DNA of 64,000 bases from Saprospiraceae bacterium (GCA_022448955.1 JAKVCU010000054.1:38303-102302); one strand, 5' to 3'; numbered from the stretch's first letter, positions 9,571 through 19,433 are shown. The notes: generated by a model not told the origin, from the letters alone. Numbers and translations are program-made.

Positions 9571-9660
9571 AATTGAAGTTTATGCTTCGTTTCTATAAAG
9601 AGTTGATACCTTATGAAGAGGTATTACAATTCACCTCTATAAACAAAATACGACTTAAAC

Positions 9661-10926
9661 ATGAGTGGAACAAAAGTAACGATTCAAAACGGAAAATTAA
9701 ACGTGCCTAACGATCCTATTATTCCATTCATCGAAGGTGATGGTATCGGTCCTGATATCTGGGCTGCGGCGGTACGCGTTTTGGATGCTGCTGTAGAAAA
9801 AGCCTACGGTGGAGAGAAAAAAATCGTTTGGAAAGAAGTATTGGCAGGTCAGAAAGCATTTGACCAAACAGGAGAATGGCTTCCTCAAGCAACTTTAGAT
9901 TCAATTGATGAATATTTAGTGGCTATCAAAGGTCCTTTGACAACACCTGTAGGTGGTGGTATTCGTTCATTGAACGTAGCTTTACGCCAAAAATTAGATC
10001 TTTACGCATGTGTTCGTCCAGTGCGTTACTTCAATGGTGTACCTTCACCAGTTGTTCACCCAGAATATGTTGATATGGTAATTTTCCGTGAAAACACGGA
10101 AGATATCTACGCAGGTATTGAGTATTTGAATGGAACACCAGAATTAGAAAAAGTTAAGAAATTCTTGATCGAAGAAATGGGTGTTACGCAAATCCGTTTT
10201 CCAGAAAGTGTTTCTTTAGGTATCAAACCAGTATCTGTAGAAGGTACAGAACGTTTGGTTCGTTCTTCTATCGAATATGCAATTGACAATAACTTACCTT
10301 CTGTGACCCTTGTACACAAAGGTAACATCATGAAATTTACAGAGGGTAAATTCAAAGAGTGGGGTTATGAGTTAGCGGAGCGTGAGTACGGCGACAAAGT
10401 GTTTACCTGGGCACAGTACGATCGTATTGCAGCTACAGATGGTAAAGATGCTGCTAATAAAGCACAGAGTGAAGCCGAGGCTGCTGGCAAAATCATCGTT
10501 AAAGATGCTATTGCAGATGCATTCTTACAGCAAATCCTTACTCGTCCAAGAGATTATTCTGTTATCGCAACATTAAACCTAAACGGTGATTACGTTTCTG
10601 ATGCCTTAGCGGCAAATGTGGGTGGTATTGGTATCGCACCAGGTGCAAACATCAACTATGTTACAGGAAAAGCCATCTTCGAAGCAACACACGGTACTGC
10701 ACCTAAGTACGCTGGTTTGGATAAAGTGAATCCAAGTTCCGTAATCCTTTCTGGTGAAATGATGTTGCGTTATATGGGCTGGAAAGAAGCTGCTGATTTG
10801 ATCATCAAAGGTGTAGAAGGAGCGATTACAGCTAAGCGTGTAACTTATGATTTCGAACGTTTGATGGACGGCGCTACACTATTGAAGTGTTCTGAATTCG
10901 GTACGGAGATCATCAATAATATGTAG
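9661..10926 (+). CDS. icd: isocitrate dehydrogenase, NADP-dependent
   Basis: 421 residues, close to the E. coli enzyme (416). It oxidises isocitrate to 2-oxoglutarate and CO2 in the TCA cycle. Seen are the GDGIGPDIW nucleotide/substrate segment, the phosphorylatable-serine loop [10 protein letters not shown], the [11 protein letters not shown] and [14 protein letters not shown] substrate-binding blocks, and GTAPKYAG, whose Lys-Tyr pair is the usual NADP+ determinant. It is monocistronic, with its own promoter upstream and a terminator downstream. Confidence 0.97.
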   Translation: MSGTKVTIQNGKLNVPNDPIIPFIEGDGIGPDIWAAAVRVLDAAVEKAYGGEKKIVWKEVLAGQKAFDQTGEWLPQATLDSIDEYLVAIKGPLTTPVGGGIRSLNVALRQKLDLYACVRPVRYFNGVPSPVVHPEYVDMVIFRENTEDIYAGIEYLNGTPELEKVKKFLIEEMGVTQIRFPESVSLGIKPVSVEGTERLVRSSIEYAIDNNLPSVTLVHKGNIMKFTEGKFKEWGYELAEREYGDKVFTWAQYDRIAATDGKDAANKAQSEAEAAGKIIVKDAIADAFLQQILTRPRDYSVIATLNLNGDYVSDALAANVGGIGIAPGANINYVTGKAIFEATHGTAPKYAGLDKVNPSSVILSGEMMLRYMGWKEAADLIIKGVEGAITAKRVTYDFERLMDGATLLKCSEFGTEIINNM

Positions 10927-10980
10927 AAGCTTATTCAGCTTTTCATGCCTTTTACGAAAAGTCAATAGGTATGATAAAAT

Positions 10981-11020
10981 AAAAGCTTCCTATGCCATAG
11001 TGTAGGGAGCTTTTTATTTT
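10981..11020 (+). terminator. terminator of icd
   Basis: AAAAGCTTCCTA pairs with TAGGGAGCTTTT (one G-T wobble) across a 10-base loop, followed by T-rich sequence. It lies about 55 bases after the icd stop. Confidence 0.8.
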
Positions 11021-11100
11021 CGTAAGCAGATGAATCATTTGTAGACCTCTTCTCGATTAAGCGAAACGCTTTCCTATTCCTATTTCTCTTACCTAACAAA

Positions 11101-11136
11101 CACAAAAGGCCTGCCCAAATAAATGGACAGACCTTT
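11101..11136 (-). terminator. terminator of the T9SS protein gene at 11169
   Basis: On the minus strand AAAGGTCTGTCC pairs with GGGCAGGCCTTT through two G-U wobbles and an 8-base loop, followed by TTTTGTG. It lies about 30 bases past the stop of the minus-strand gene. Confidence 0.7.
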
Positions 11137-11168
11137 CGATTTTATTTCAATTGTATATCAAATAATGA

Positions 11169-13022
11169 TTACTTGATTACAACGAATTTCTTAGTCTTAG
11201 TACCTTCTAAAGTAGAAATACGAATAACGTAAGTACCCGCTGGGTAGTTTGTTACATCGTATTCTAAGTTTTGATTTTGTACATTTTGGTACTCCTTAAC
11301 AGACATAATCTTACCACTGATATCAGCAACAACGAACAATGCATCTTGAGCATTTTCTAAATCAACAGATACATTTAATACGTCAGAAACTGGATTTGGA
11401 TTTAATGTCAATGCATTGTCAGCTAAAGCAATGTCATCAGTCATTACGCCTAAATCAACAGTCATACGTACAACTGCTGCCTCTTCAGGACCGAAACCAC
11501 CTAAGAACCACTGTGTAGTAGCTACTACCGTAGAAATTTGGAAGTAGTTGATATCATCATCTACGGAGTGGAAAATATTGTTGTTAGCACCAGAGTACTG
11601 AACAGTCAAGAAGTAACGAGCTCCTGCTTCTAATTCAACACCACCTTCAAATGTGTTGATATCAAGAATCTCAACTACTGCATCGTCATAGTTTTGATAA
11701 GATTCAGGGAAGGTATAGGTGTTAAAACCTACAGGCTCTAAACTAGAAGAAGGAATGTTAGTATCAAAACCATCAAAATTAGGAGCTACAGTTGCATCAT
11801 CCACCTTCTGTAAGAATACAGAAGCTTCTGCACCAGCCATTGTGCCATCCGCAGCATTTCTTGCACCACCAAAAGTTGCATTTGTTGCTACAAATCCATT
11901 AGCTAATGGGCTGATTAGGTAGAAGTTACCAAATTCCCAGTCACCACCGCCACCTGGACGAAGACCACCGATTCCTAAACCATTATCCTTCGCAAATAAA
12001 GAATCCGAAACGATAAATGGATCACCATTTGCGTTATCAGAATCATCAAAATCAGCTTCAGTTGCGCCTCTAGCAACTACTTCATAGTCGATACGGTAGC
12101 TTCCTACACCTAACTCAGGAGCATAAGTAGAAGCAATCTGAAGTGTTCTGGTTGAATCCACTTCAAGAATATCTAACACAGTAGAATCTTGGTAAAGGAT
12201 TGAACCATCAGCTTCATTAGAAACTGTTGCGATCAATGTTACATCAGTTTGGTCTTCACCACCAATGTTAGATACATCACCTTCGAATGCCATTGTATCT
12301 GTATCAACTAAAGTAACAGGCTGAGCATAAGATGCCGCTGGATAGAAGAAATCACCAAGAGCAATATTGTGCTTAGGTGTTTCAACGATCTGTACATCAT
12401 CAATCAACCAGAAGTAGTAACGACCACTCCAAGTAAAACGGATTTTCACATCACTTTGGTTGCCAGCAACAGACGAGATATTTACAAGAAGTACATCATC
12501 TGCTGTAGTACCACCATTACCTACAACTGATGGGTTGATAGGAAAATCAGTCCAGTTCGCGCCGCCATCATTAGAAATTTCTATTAAAGTAGACACAGCG
12601 TTAGCGTTTGCACGTGCAAACTGGTTGAATTTTACAGAAACAGCATCAAAACCTGTTAAGTCAATAGAAGGAGAAGTCAAAGTACCAGAGTGTACACCAG
12701 GGAAAGGACCAGCACCTACACCAATTCCGCCACCATCATATACATCAGAGTTGTACATAGCACAACCATTTGCTACGGATGGAGATTCAATTGGACCTCT
12801 AGTTCCCCAGAACAAAGCAGCTGTTTCAACACCATCCAAATCAGCTACATTCGCCTGGCCAGTTGCAGTCCACTGCCAGAGAGCACCTTCTGGGCTACCA
12901 GGACCAACTTCCCATGTGTCAGGTATACCACCATCAAACTGCTCTTCCCAGATAACAGTCTGTGCTTGCATAGAAGCTGCAAAAAGTACAATTAAGGAGA
13001 AAAGTAGTAACGATCTTTTCAT
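11169..13022 (-). CDS. T9SS-exported surface protein, paralogue 1
   Basis: About 617 residues from the ATG at 13022; an in-frame ATG at 13034 would add four residues. Signal peptide MKRSLLLFSL...MQAQ, then VIWEEQFDGGIPDTW. Residues about 25-225 form a MAM/jelly-roll-like exported domain (LTSPSIDLTG, ISNDGGANWTDF, FTWSGRYYFWLIDDVQI), as often found at the front of secreted Bacteroidota proteases and adhesins. A CARDB-like beta-sandwich follows (NIGGEDQTDVTLIATV, residues about 250-340), then another beta-rich block, and a T9SS sorting domain (LNPNPVSDVLNVSVD...GTYVIRISTLEG). No protease motif is seen. It is a close paralogue of the next upstream gene on the same strand. Confidence 0.8.
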   Translation of the reverse strand: MKRSLLLFSLIVLFAASMQAQTVIWEEQFDGGIPDTWEVGPGSPEGALWQWTATGQANVADLDGVETAALFWGTRGPIESPSVANGCAMYNSDVYDGGGIGVGAGPFPGVHSGTLTSPSIDLTGFDAVSVKFNQFARANANAVSTLIEISNDGGANWTDFPINPSVVGNGGTTADDVLLVNISSVAGNQSDVKIRFTWSGRYYFWLIDDVQIVETPKHNIALGDFFYPAASYAQPVTLVDTDTMAFEGDVSNIGGEDQTDVTLIATVSNEADGSILYQDSTVLDILEVDSTRTLQIASTYAPELGVGSYRIDYEVVARGATEADFDDSDNANGDPFIVSDSLFAKDNGLGIGGLRPGGGGDWEFGNFYLISPLANGFVATNATFGGARNAADGTMAGAEASVFLQKVDDATVAPNFDGFDTNIPSSSLEPVGFNTYTFPESYQNYDDAVVEILDINTFEGGVELEAGARYFLTVQYSGANNNIFHSVDDDINYFQISTVVATTQWFLGGFGPEEAAVVRMTVDLGVMTDDIALADNALTLNPNPVSDVLNVSVDLENAQDALFVVADISGKIMSVKEYQNVQNQNLEYDVTNYPAGTYVIRISTLEGTKTKKFVVIK

Positions 13023-13426
13023 AAGAGAAAACAATTTTGTTAATGAATTACTTTTATTTCAATGAAAACTAAAAATCTCTATAAATCTAAGCAACCACCT
13101 TTGCATTTCGACCACAAAAAGTCAAAAAATGTCTCTCGTACTGCTAATTTCGTGTGCGAGACTGCAACTTTACAAATTTTCTATCGTAAAAGGAACAATT
13201 CTTCCAAAAAGAATTTTTGGAAATTCGGAAAGTTATTAGTCTTTTTGATCAATCGGGCGAATGTTGTATGCATTGATGTGGTTAAGATAGATGATTTATT
13301 TCAGCAAGATAGACAAAAAGATTTAACTACCAAAAGTTGGATCAGACTTTAAGAACTATCCCCGCCCAATGTTCACTTTACTCATGATCATTTTATCTGG
13401 CCAATAAACCTCCTTGTACTCTTCAG
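13023..13426. other. intergenic region between the two paralogous T9SS genes
   Basis: About 400 bases separating two minus-strand genes. A plus-strand frame at 13062-13352 has a Lys/Asn-rich, low-complexity product with no recognisable domain and is probably chance. No clear terminator or consensus promoter was found. Confidence 0.4.
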
Positions 13427-15286
13427 CTACTTACTAATTACAAACTTTTTTGTTCGAGTCCCTTCTTTAGTCCCTACTCTTAACCAATAAGTCCCACTTG
13501 TATAGGATTGAATATCCAACTGAAAGCTATGTTGTTGAATATTCTCTAATTCAATCATATCTAATATCTTCCCATCCATTGATGCAATCGTAATGAGCGC
13601 ATCTTCTGAAGTAGCCAAATCTAAGTCAACATTTAAGAAGTCTGAAGTAGGATTTGGCGAAAGCCGAAGAACATGCTCTGGTAATACTTCCTCTTCCGCA
13701 TCCACTATGATCATTTCTGGATTTAACTGGATCACAGCTGCTTCACTTGGACCAAAACCACCCAAAAACCACTGGTCAGTTGCTAACACAGTAGAAACTT
13801 GAAAGTAATTGATATCATCATCTACCCCATGGAAAACATTAGCATTCTCTCCAGAATACTGTACAGATAATATATATCTAGTGCCTGGTTCTAGCTGTAC
13901 TCCTGAATTAAAAGTATTAATATCCAACAAATTAACTGTTAAAAGATCGTAATTCTGATAACCTTCTGGAAATGTGACCGTATTAAAGCCTACTGCTTCT
14001 AAGCTTGTAGTAGGAAAATTAGTATCAAAACCATCAAAATTTGGAGCCACACTTGAATCATCAATTTTCTGTAAGAATACCGAAGCTTCCACACCATCCA
14101 TTGGGCCATCAGCAGCATTCCTAGCAGCTCTTATACCTACAGAATAGCCATAAATCCACCATGCATTTGGACTTATTTCATAAAGATTGCCAATCTCCCA
14201 CATCTCTGCACTCTGTGGTCGAATTCCTCCAATTCCTATCCCATCCTCTTTAGCAAACATTTGATTAGTACCATAAAATCTTTCAGCTGCAAAATTATCA
14301 CTTGGATCAAAATCTGGTTCATTAGCGTCTAATGAATAAACATCATAAGTAAAGCGATAAGTGTCGTGACTCTGTATATTATCAGGGATATAAGCTTCTG
14401 CTATGCTTAGGGTATAAGTAGAATCTACCTCAATAATATCTCTTATAACACTATCTTGATGGATGGTGATTCCTGTTTCTCCTTCTGAAACAATAACTTT
14501 CAATACTACATTGGTTTGGTCTTCACCACCAATATTAGAAACATCCGCAGAAAAATACATTGTATCTGTCTCCCAATGCAAAGCTGGCTGTGCAAAAGAT
14601 GAAGGTGGGTACTGATAATCACCAAGCGCTAAATTATATTTTGGAGTCTCTATAATTTGAACATCATCAATTAACCAAAAATAGTATCTACCATTCCAGG
14701 TAAAGCGTATTTTCACATCTGCTTGATTAGCGGCTACACTAGATATATTTAGAATGACCACGTCATCAGGCTCAGTACTGCCATTTCCAACAATCTCCTC
14801 ATTAAAAGGAAAATCAGTCCATGTTTCTCCGCCATCATTTGAAACCTCAACTAGGGTAGAAACCATTGGTGCATTTGCTCGAGCATATTGATGAAAGACT
14901 AAAGTCACAGCCTCCTGCCCCGTTAAATCAATAGACGGTGATGTCAAACTACCAGAATGAGTACCAGGATAAGGTCCTCCTCCTACGGTTATACCACCAC
15001 CATCATATACATCAGAATTGTACATCGCACAGCCGTTGGCTGCGGAGGGAGAATCTATTGGATCATTGGTTCCCCAAAATAAAGCGGCAATATTTTCTTC
15101 ATTTACTAAGGCTGAATCAGCCATCCCTGTTGATGACCATTGCCAAACAGCACCCTCAGGCGCTCCAGGACCAATTTGCCATGTGATGGGGATTCCACCA
15201 TCGAATTGTTCTTCCCAAATTACATTTTGACTAAACAAAAAAGGGCTACTTAATAATAGCAATAGAAAGGCATTTAAGATTTTCAT
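13427..15286 (-). CDS. T9SS-exported surface protein, paralogue 2
   Basis: 619 residues with the same order of parts as its downstream neighbour: signal peptide ending LFSQ, VIWEEQFDGGIPITW, MAM-like domain with ISNDGG/VSNDGG and RYYFWLIDDVQI, CARDB-like sandwich (NIGGEDQTNVVL), a further beta domain (FDGFDTNFPTTSLEAVGFNT), and a T9SS sorting domain (LSPNPTSDFLNVDLDL). Long blocks are identical between the two proteins, so they are a tandem duplication. No catalytic motif is seen; surface binding or a structural role is inferred. A leading ATG at 15286 is supported by the signal peptide. Confidence 0.8.
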   Translation of the reverse strand: MKILNAFLLLLLSSPFLFSQNVIWEEQFDGGIPITWQIGPGAPEGAVWQWSSTGMADSALVNEENIAALFWGTNDPIDSPSAANGCAMYNSDVYDGGGITVGGGPYPGTHSGSLTSPSIDLTGQEAVTLVFHQYARANAPMVSTLVEVSNDGGETWTDFPFNEEIVGNGSTEPDDVVILNISSVAANQADVKIRFTWNGRYYFWLIDDVQIIETPKYNLALGDYQYPPSSFAQPALHWETDTMYFSADVSNIGGEDQTNVVLKVIVSEGETGITIHQDSVIRDIIEVDSTYTLSIAEAYIPDNIQSHDTYRFTYDVYSLDANEPDFDPSDNFAAERFYGTNQMFAKEDGIGIGGIRPQSAEMWEIGNLYEISPNAWWIYGYSVGIRAARNAADGPMDGVEASVFLQKIDDSSVAPNFDGFDTNFPTTSLEAVGFNTVTFPEGYQNYDLLTVNLLDINTFNSGVQLEPGTRYILSVQYSGENANVFHGVDDDINYFQVSTVLATDQWFLGGFGPSEAAVIQLNPEMIIVDAEEEVLPEHVLRLSPNPTSDFLNVDLDLATSEDALITIASMDGKILDMIELENIQQHSFQLDIQSYTSGTYWLRVGTKEGTRTKKFVISK

Positions 15287-15431
15287 AGCTATCAGTAGTT
15301 TTATTAATTCCTTAAAACTAGATAGTTATGAATTAAAAAACATTAATAGTTCGAAAATTGTCAGCTAAAAAACTAAAAAGGTAGGCAAACAAAACAATAA
15401 GTGGATGAGCCTTAGCCCATCCATTTATTGA

Positions 15432-15782
15432 TTATGCAGAAAAAGAAGTTCCACAACCACAGGTATCTGTAGCATTAGGATTATTAAAAATAAATCCACG
15501 GTTATTTAATCCATCTAACCAATCAATCTCCATGCCTAAAAGATAAAGTCCATGCGATTTTTCCATGAAAACTTTTAAGCCATCTAGGTCATAAACTTGA
15601 TCGCCTTCTTTTTGTAAATCAAACCCTAGAACATAAGAAAAGCCAGAACAACCACCACCTTTCACACCGATTCTCAAACCATGGTCGTTAGTAAGACTTT
15701 GAGCTTCTTTAATTTTATGCAATTGCTTTATTGCATTTTCTGTAATATTGATCGGTAATAATTTAGTTACACTATCACTCAT
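15432..15782 (-). CDS. IscA/SufA-type iron-sulfur cluster carrier
   Basis: 116 residues, the full length of the HesB/IscA family. These cytosolic A-type carriers take Fe-S clusters from the scaffold and hand them to apo-enzymes. The three conserved cysteines are visible: GGGCSGFSY in the middle and the terminal TCGCGTSF. The sequence also keeps LRIGVKGGGCSG and the NNRGFIFNNPNA block. It cannot be separated into IscA, SufA or ErpA from sequence alone. No suf or isc genes are adjacent. Confidence 0.93.
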   Translation of the reverse strand: MSDSVTKLLPINITENAIKQLHKIKEAQSLTNDHGLRIGVKGGGCSGFSYVLGFDLQKEGDQVYDLDGLKVFMEKSHGLYLLGMEIDWLDGLNNRGFIFNNPNATDTCGCGTSFSA

Positions 15783-15995
15783 ATTTTTTAGCTTTTACGA
15801 TCAGTCATTCGCGAATCAGAAAATCTATTCCATTTCACGAAATTATGTAAAAAAGCAACGCTTAGAAAGTTTTTTAGTTTCATTCCTTATAAAAATGTTT
15901 ATTTTTTTGTCTTTTTGAACTTTTATTTGTTGCTATTTAGGCAAATTTGCGTTCCTGATATGTAAATATCATAATTTTCAAACTAAGAAAGATAT

Positions 15996-16532
15996 ATGGA
16001 ATCTGCTTTTAGCGTTTTGTTAGAAATATTAAAACTGACCATTCCGGGTATGATTGTTTTCCTAACGGTTTATTATTTAGTGAAACAATACCTAGACGGA
16101 CAAATACACCTCAAGACTCTTGAGCTGAAACAAAGTCAACAAGGAACAAGTCGTCCACTGCGTTTTCAAGCCTATGAAAGGCTTTCTCTGTTTTGCGAAC
16201 GCATTGCCTTATCTAATCTTTTATTAAGGACACCTAAAAATGAGCTCAATGCAGTTCAATATAAGGTCATTCTATTAATGGCTATCCAATCTGAATATGA
16301 ACACAATATCACTCAACAGGTATATGTTTCGGATCAGCTTTGGGAAATCATCAAAGTGGCCCGAGATGATACGGTCAGTATGATTAGCCTTGCAGCAGAA
16401 CAAGTAGATCCTAAAGGACCTGCTGTTATGTTAGAAAGTGCTATTCTTAATATATTAGGCCAAAGAGAGGCAACAGGCTTGGATAAAGCATTGGTCGCCA
16501 TAAAAAAAGAAGCGGCTTTACTGCTTTCTTAG
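15996..16532 (+). CDS. hypothetical membrane-anchored protein
   Basis: 178 residues with one N-terminal transmembrane helix (ILKLTIPGMIVFLTVYYLV, residues about 10-29). The rest is a cytoplasmic helical domain containing SRPLRFQAYERLSLFCERI, a Gln/Glu-rich central part (SEYEHNITQQVYVSDQLWEII) and a C-terminus rich in Ala/Lys. Proteins of this layout are common in Bacteroidota, but I do not recognise a characterised member. It precedes an aminotransferase-like gene by 65 bases on the same strand and may be co-transcribed with it. Confidence 0.75.
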   Translation: MESAFSVLLEILKLTIPGMIVFLTVYYLVKQYLDGQIHLKTLELKQSQQGTSRPLRFQAYERLSLFCERIALSNLLLRTPKNELNAVQYKVILLMAIQSEYEHNITQQVYVSDQLWEIIKVARDDTVSMISLAAEQVDPKGPAVMLESAILNILGQREATGLDKALVAIKKEAALLLS

Positions 16533-16597
16533 CAAAAAGCAACTATCTTTAATCAACCACTTGCATTTTTTCCTATGAACCATTAAAATATAATCTC

Positions 16598-17884
16598 ATG
16601 TCTTTCAAACGAAGGCAATTTCTGCGTACAATCGCTAAATTAGGTGGTGCAAGTAGTCTGGTACCCTTTTTTAGCTCTGCACAAGGACAAAGACTCTTAA
16701 AAAAATTGGATAGCATTAAATCATTTGAACTTGATGAAGTCGTTCGAGATGAATCATTCTGGTATCAAATTAAGCATGCATATACGGTATCTCCTGCTAT
16801 CGTCAATCTCAACAATGGAGGAGTTAGCCCGCAGCCTAAGGTCGTTCAAGAAGCAGTAGAAAGATATAACCGCCTGAGTAATGAAGCCCCTTCCCTTTTC
16901 ATGTGGCGTACGCTTGATAGTGGTAAAGAGCCTATACGAGAAAAATTAGCAGACCTAGGGGGCTGCTCCGCTGAAGAAATTGCCATCAATAGAAATACTT
17001 CCGAAGCTCTAGAAACTATCATTTTTGGACTGCCACTCAAAGCTGGGGATGAGGTTGTTCTGACCAAGCAAGATTATCCTAATATGATCAATGCATGGAA
17101 ACAAAAAGCGCATAGAGATGGCATTGTGCTAAAATGGTTAAACCTAGAACTTCCTGTTGAAGACAAACAACAACTCATTGATACATTCACTTCTGCCTTT
17201 ACGGCAAAAACTAAAGTGGTTCATATTACTCATATGATCAACTGGGTAGGACAGATACTTCCAGTCAAAGAAATAGGCGCTATTGCACATGAAAGAGGCA
17301 TTGAAGTTTTAGTAGACGGTGCCCACACTTTTGCACAGCTCGACTTCAATATCCCAGACCTCAATTGTGATTATTTTGGCGCCAGCCTTCACAAATGGTT
17401 AAGTGCACCTTTTGGAACGGGAATGCTCTGGGTAAAAAAAGAAAAAATTAAAAAAATTTATCCACTTTTTGCTGCACCTCAATTTGATAGTGATGACATC
17501 CGCAAATTTGAACATCTGGGAACTAGATCTTTAGCTATTGAACAGGCTATTGGTCAGGCTGTAGACTTTCATCACATGATCGGTACTCAAATAAAAGAAG
17601 CTAGATTACGCTATTTGACCAATTATTGGATTTCGAGCGTAAAAAACTTGGCTTTTGTAAAAATACATTCCCCACAAAATCCACTACTTATCGGAGCCAT
17701 AGGTTCTTTTTCTATAGATGGAAGAAAGTCAAGAGATATATCTAGTCAGTTATACAAGGACTTTAAAATACATACCACTGGTATAAACTGGGAAAATATT
17801 GATGTGGTCAGAGTTACGCCTAATGTATATACCGTAACAAAAGATTTGAATCGCCTGATAAAGGCTATTAAAAATTTTGGATAG
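16598..17884 (+). CDS. class V aminotransferase-like PLP enzyme with Tat signal
   Basis: 428 residues. The N-terminus FKRRQFLRTIAKLGGASSLVPFF is a twin-arginine export signal (RRQFLR), so the folded enzyme is probably moved to the periplasm. The body is a fold-type I PLP domain of the aminotransferase V / isopenicillin-N-epimerase-like group: NLNNGGVSPQP substrate loop, RNTSEALETIIFGL, VDGAHTFAQ with the pyridine-binding Asp, and GASLHKWLSAPFGTG, where the Lys is the expected Schiff-base residue. The reaction is not determinable from sequence; cysteine desulfurase-like or epimerase activity are alternatives. A lipoprotein gene starts 7 bases downstream, which indicates an operon. Confidence 0.85.
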   Translation: MSFKRRQFLRTIAKLGGASSLVPFFSSAQGQRLLKKLDSIKSFELDEVVRDESFWYQIKHAYTVSPAIVNLNNGGVSPQPKVVQEAVERYNRLSNEAPSLFMWRTLDSGKEPIREKLADLGGCSAEEIAINRNTSEALETIIFGLPLKAGDEVVLTKQDYPNMINAWKQKAHRDGIVLKWLNLELPVEDKQQLIDTFTSAFTAKTKVVHITHMINWVGQILPVKEIGAIAHERGIEVLVDGAHTFAQLDFNIPDLNCDYFGASLHKWLSAPFGTGMLWVKKEKIKKIYPLFAAPQFDSDDIRKFEHLGTRSLAIEQAIGQAVDFHHMIGTQIKEARLRYLTNYWISSVKNLAFVKIHSPQNPLLIGAIGSFSIDGRKSRDISSQLYKDFKIHTTGINWENIDVVRVTPNVYTVTKDLNRLIKAIKNFG

Positions 17885-17891
17885 TATGATT

Positions 17892-18806
17892 ATGAAAAGG
17901 ATATTTGGATTACTCATTCTAAGCTTTATTCTAAATGCTTGTGAAGGAAATCAAAAAATGAAGGCTAATAAAAAAGATAAAGCCATAACACCTGGTCCGA
18001 TAGGCGCAGCCTATTCGGATTATATTTTTCCATTCTTTCTTCAAAAACCAGAAAGGCAAATGGAATTACCAAAGCAGTTGAAAGAAATTTCAGGTTTATC
18101 ACTCTACAAAAATGGACAATTCCTCCTTGCAAATAATGATGAAAATGGAATCATTTTTTTCTTAAATCCCGAAAACGGAGAAATCCAAAAAGAAATTGAT
18201 CTTAGAATCAAAGGTGATTTTGAAGGCATTGAAATGGTAGATGATATCGTTTATATGGTAAAAAGTAATGGTGAGCTATTCTCCAATAAAATACTAGAGA
18301 ACGGTGAGCTAGATATTACTCCCTACAAGACTAATCTAAAGAAAAAAGCAGATGTGGAAGGCCTCGCTTACCTCGAAATAAAAAATATGCTTATTCTTGC
18401 ATGCAAGGGAAAAAGTGGCAAAAAATCAGAAAAAAACTTTTATGGTTTCGATATCGAAGCAAGTGCTTTACTTCCCCAACCTCTAATCACGATTAGCGAA
18501 GACGACATCAAAAATTTTCTTGCTAAACACTCTAAGCTCCAAGAAGACGAAATAAAGAAAATTAGCAAAGATTTTTCTCCTTCTGGTATTGCCGTTCATC
18601 CCATTACAAGTGATTGGTATATCCTTTCATCGGTTGGAAAATTGTTGTTTGTCCTCGCCCCAACTGGTGATATTCTTTACATCGAAAAGCTTGATCCGAA
18701 TACTTATTTACAACCAGAGGGTATCGTTTTTAGCAAAGATGGAACCCAATTGTATATATCCTCCGAAGCAAAAGATCAAACTGCTTCACTGTTCATTCTC
18801 AAATAA
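17892..18806 (+). CDS. SdiA-regulated family lipoprotein (beta-propeller)
   Basis: About 304 residues. ATG 17892 is preferred over the in-frame ATGs at 17877 and 17886 because it starts a clean lipoprotein signal, MKRIFGLLILSFILNAC. The mature part has the SdiA-regulated/YjiK signature: LKEISGLSLYKNGQFLLANNDENG, a GDFEGIEMVDD strand, ADVEGLAYLEIKN, FSPSGIAVHPI and QPEGIVFSKDGTQLYISSE, which form a beta-propeller. It would face the periplasm. Function in this family is poorly known. It is tightly coupled to the Tat-exported PLP enzyme upstream. Confidence 0.85.
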   Translation: MKRIFGLLILSFILNACEGNQKMKANKKDKAITPGPIGAAYSDYIFPFFLQKPERQMELPKQLKEISGLSLYKNGQFLLANNDENGIIFFLNPENGEIQKEIDLRIKGDFEGIEMVDDIVYMVKSNGELFSNKILENGELDITPYKTNLKKKADVEGLAYLEIKNMLILACKGKSGKKSEKNFYGFDIEASALLPQPLITISEDDIKNFLAKHSKLQEDEIKKISKDFSPSGIAVHPITSDWYILSSVGKLLFVLAPTGDILYIEKLDPNTYLQPEGIVFSKDGTQLYISSEAKDQTASLFILK

Positions 18807-18995
18807 GGCGTGGTTATATTATTCGTGACATAGAATGGTGCTTACCCTATACTACTATCAGCTTCTATTACAGCTGAGGGTAAATGGCCACCCAAAAATA
18901 CTACATCCCTCTTCTAATCAGCTAGTGGAACATAAAAAGTAATAAAGACAATATCACAATAATACCACAGATAGAACCCCTTGCATTAGCGATCC

Positions 18996-19136
18996 CTAAT
19001 CCCTTATATTACTGGGGTTACTTCTCGATTTCACCAATGAAATGGTATTTTTTACTCGCTTTTTTGATGCATGTACGACTACTCCCAGTACATTTGTAAT
19101 AATGAGCAAAACGACAAGGGTAATTATTGTTTCCAT
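18996..19136 (-). CDS. possible small single-pass membrane protein
   Basis: A 46-codon minus-strand frame, ATG to TAG. It encodes an N-terminal hydrophobic helix (TIITLVVLLIITNVLGVVV) followed by a strongly basic tail (SKKRVKNTISLVKSRSNP). This is the typical N-out or N-in micro-membrane-protein layout. It does not overlap any other gene. There is no strong ribosome-binding site (only AAAG), but Bacteroidota rarely show one. The call rests on composition only, so it could be chance. Confidence 0.35.
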   Translation of the reverse strand: METIITLVVLLIITNVLGVVVHASKKRVKNTISLVKSRSNPSNIRD

Positions 19137-19415
19137 CTTTAAAACAATTCAATACACTGTAATCTAAATTACTTACCATTTTAAAGGCGTCTTTTTACTC
19201 AGCTGGTTCAAAATTCCAATAAACTTAAATTATAGTGTATTGAATAAGGGACCATTTCCTTATGCTTGCCTAAAAGTATTTTGATTCAAAGGGCTGTTAT
19301 ATTTACTTATTATTGCAAACAAATAAATATTTATTCAAATTACGGTTTGAAACCAATGTTCTATTAAGAGTGTAGTTAAATTTTATTCAAAGGGAAAATC
19401 AACGATTTGAGCTTG

Positions 19416-19433
19416 CCTACCGGTAAAGGTAGG
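19416..19433. repeat. GC-rich intergenic hairpin (CCTACC stem)
   Basis: CCTACC-GGTAAA-GGTAGG forms a 6-bp stem, and flanking TTGCC and GGCAA can extend it with an internal loop. It resembles the CCTGCC palindromes at 52978 and 53150 and may belong to a REP-like family. Confidence 0.45.

Larger units (their letters stand above)
9211..9660. other. divergent intergenic region between lipoprotein gene and icd
   Basis: About 450 bases with no convincing reading frame. It carries the icd promoter and a leader hairpin listed separately. The part next to the lipoprotein gene shows nothing recognisable. Confidence 0.6.

Noticed and set aside
12460..13065. 201-codon frame antisense to the T9SS paralogue
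   Set aside because: It is a shadow of the real gene; Pro/Ser/Ala-rich translation mirrors the codons of the coding strand, and the same shadow appears in its paralogue.
13062..13352. 96-codon plus-strand frame between the paralogous T9SS genes
   Set aside because: Low-complexity Lys/Asn/Arg composition, opposite to the flanking genes; no domain.
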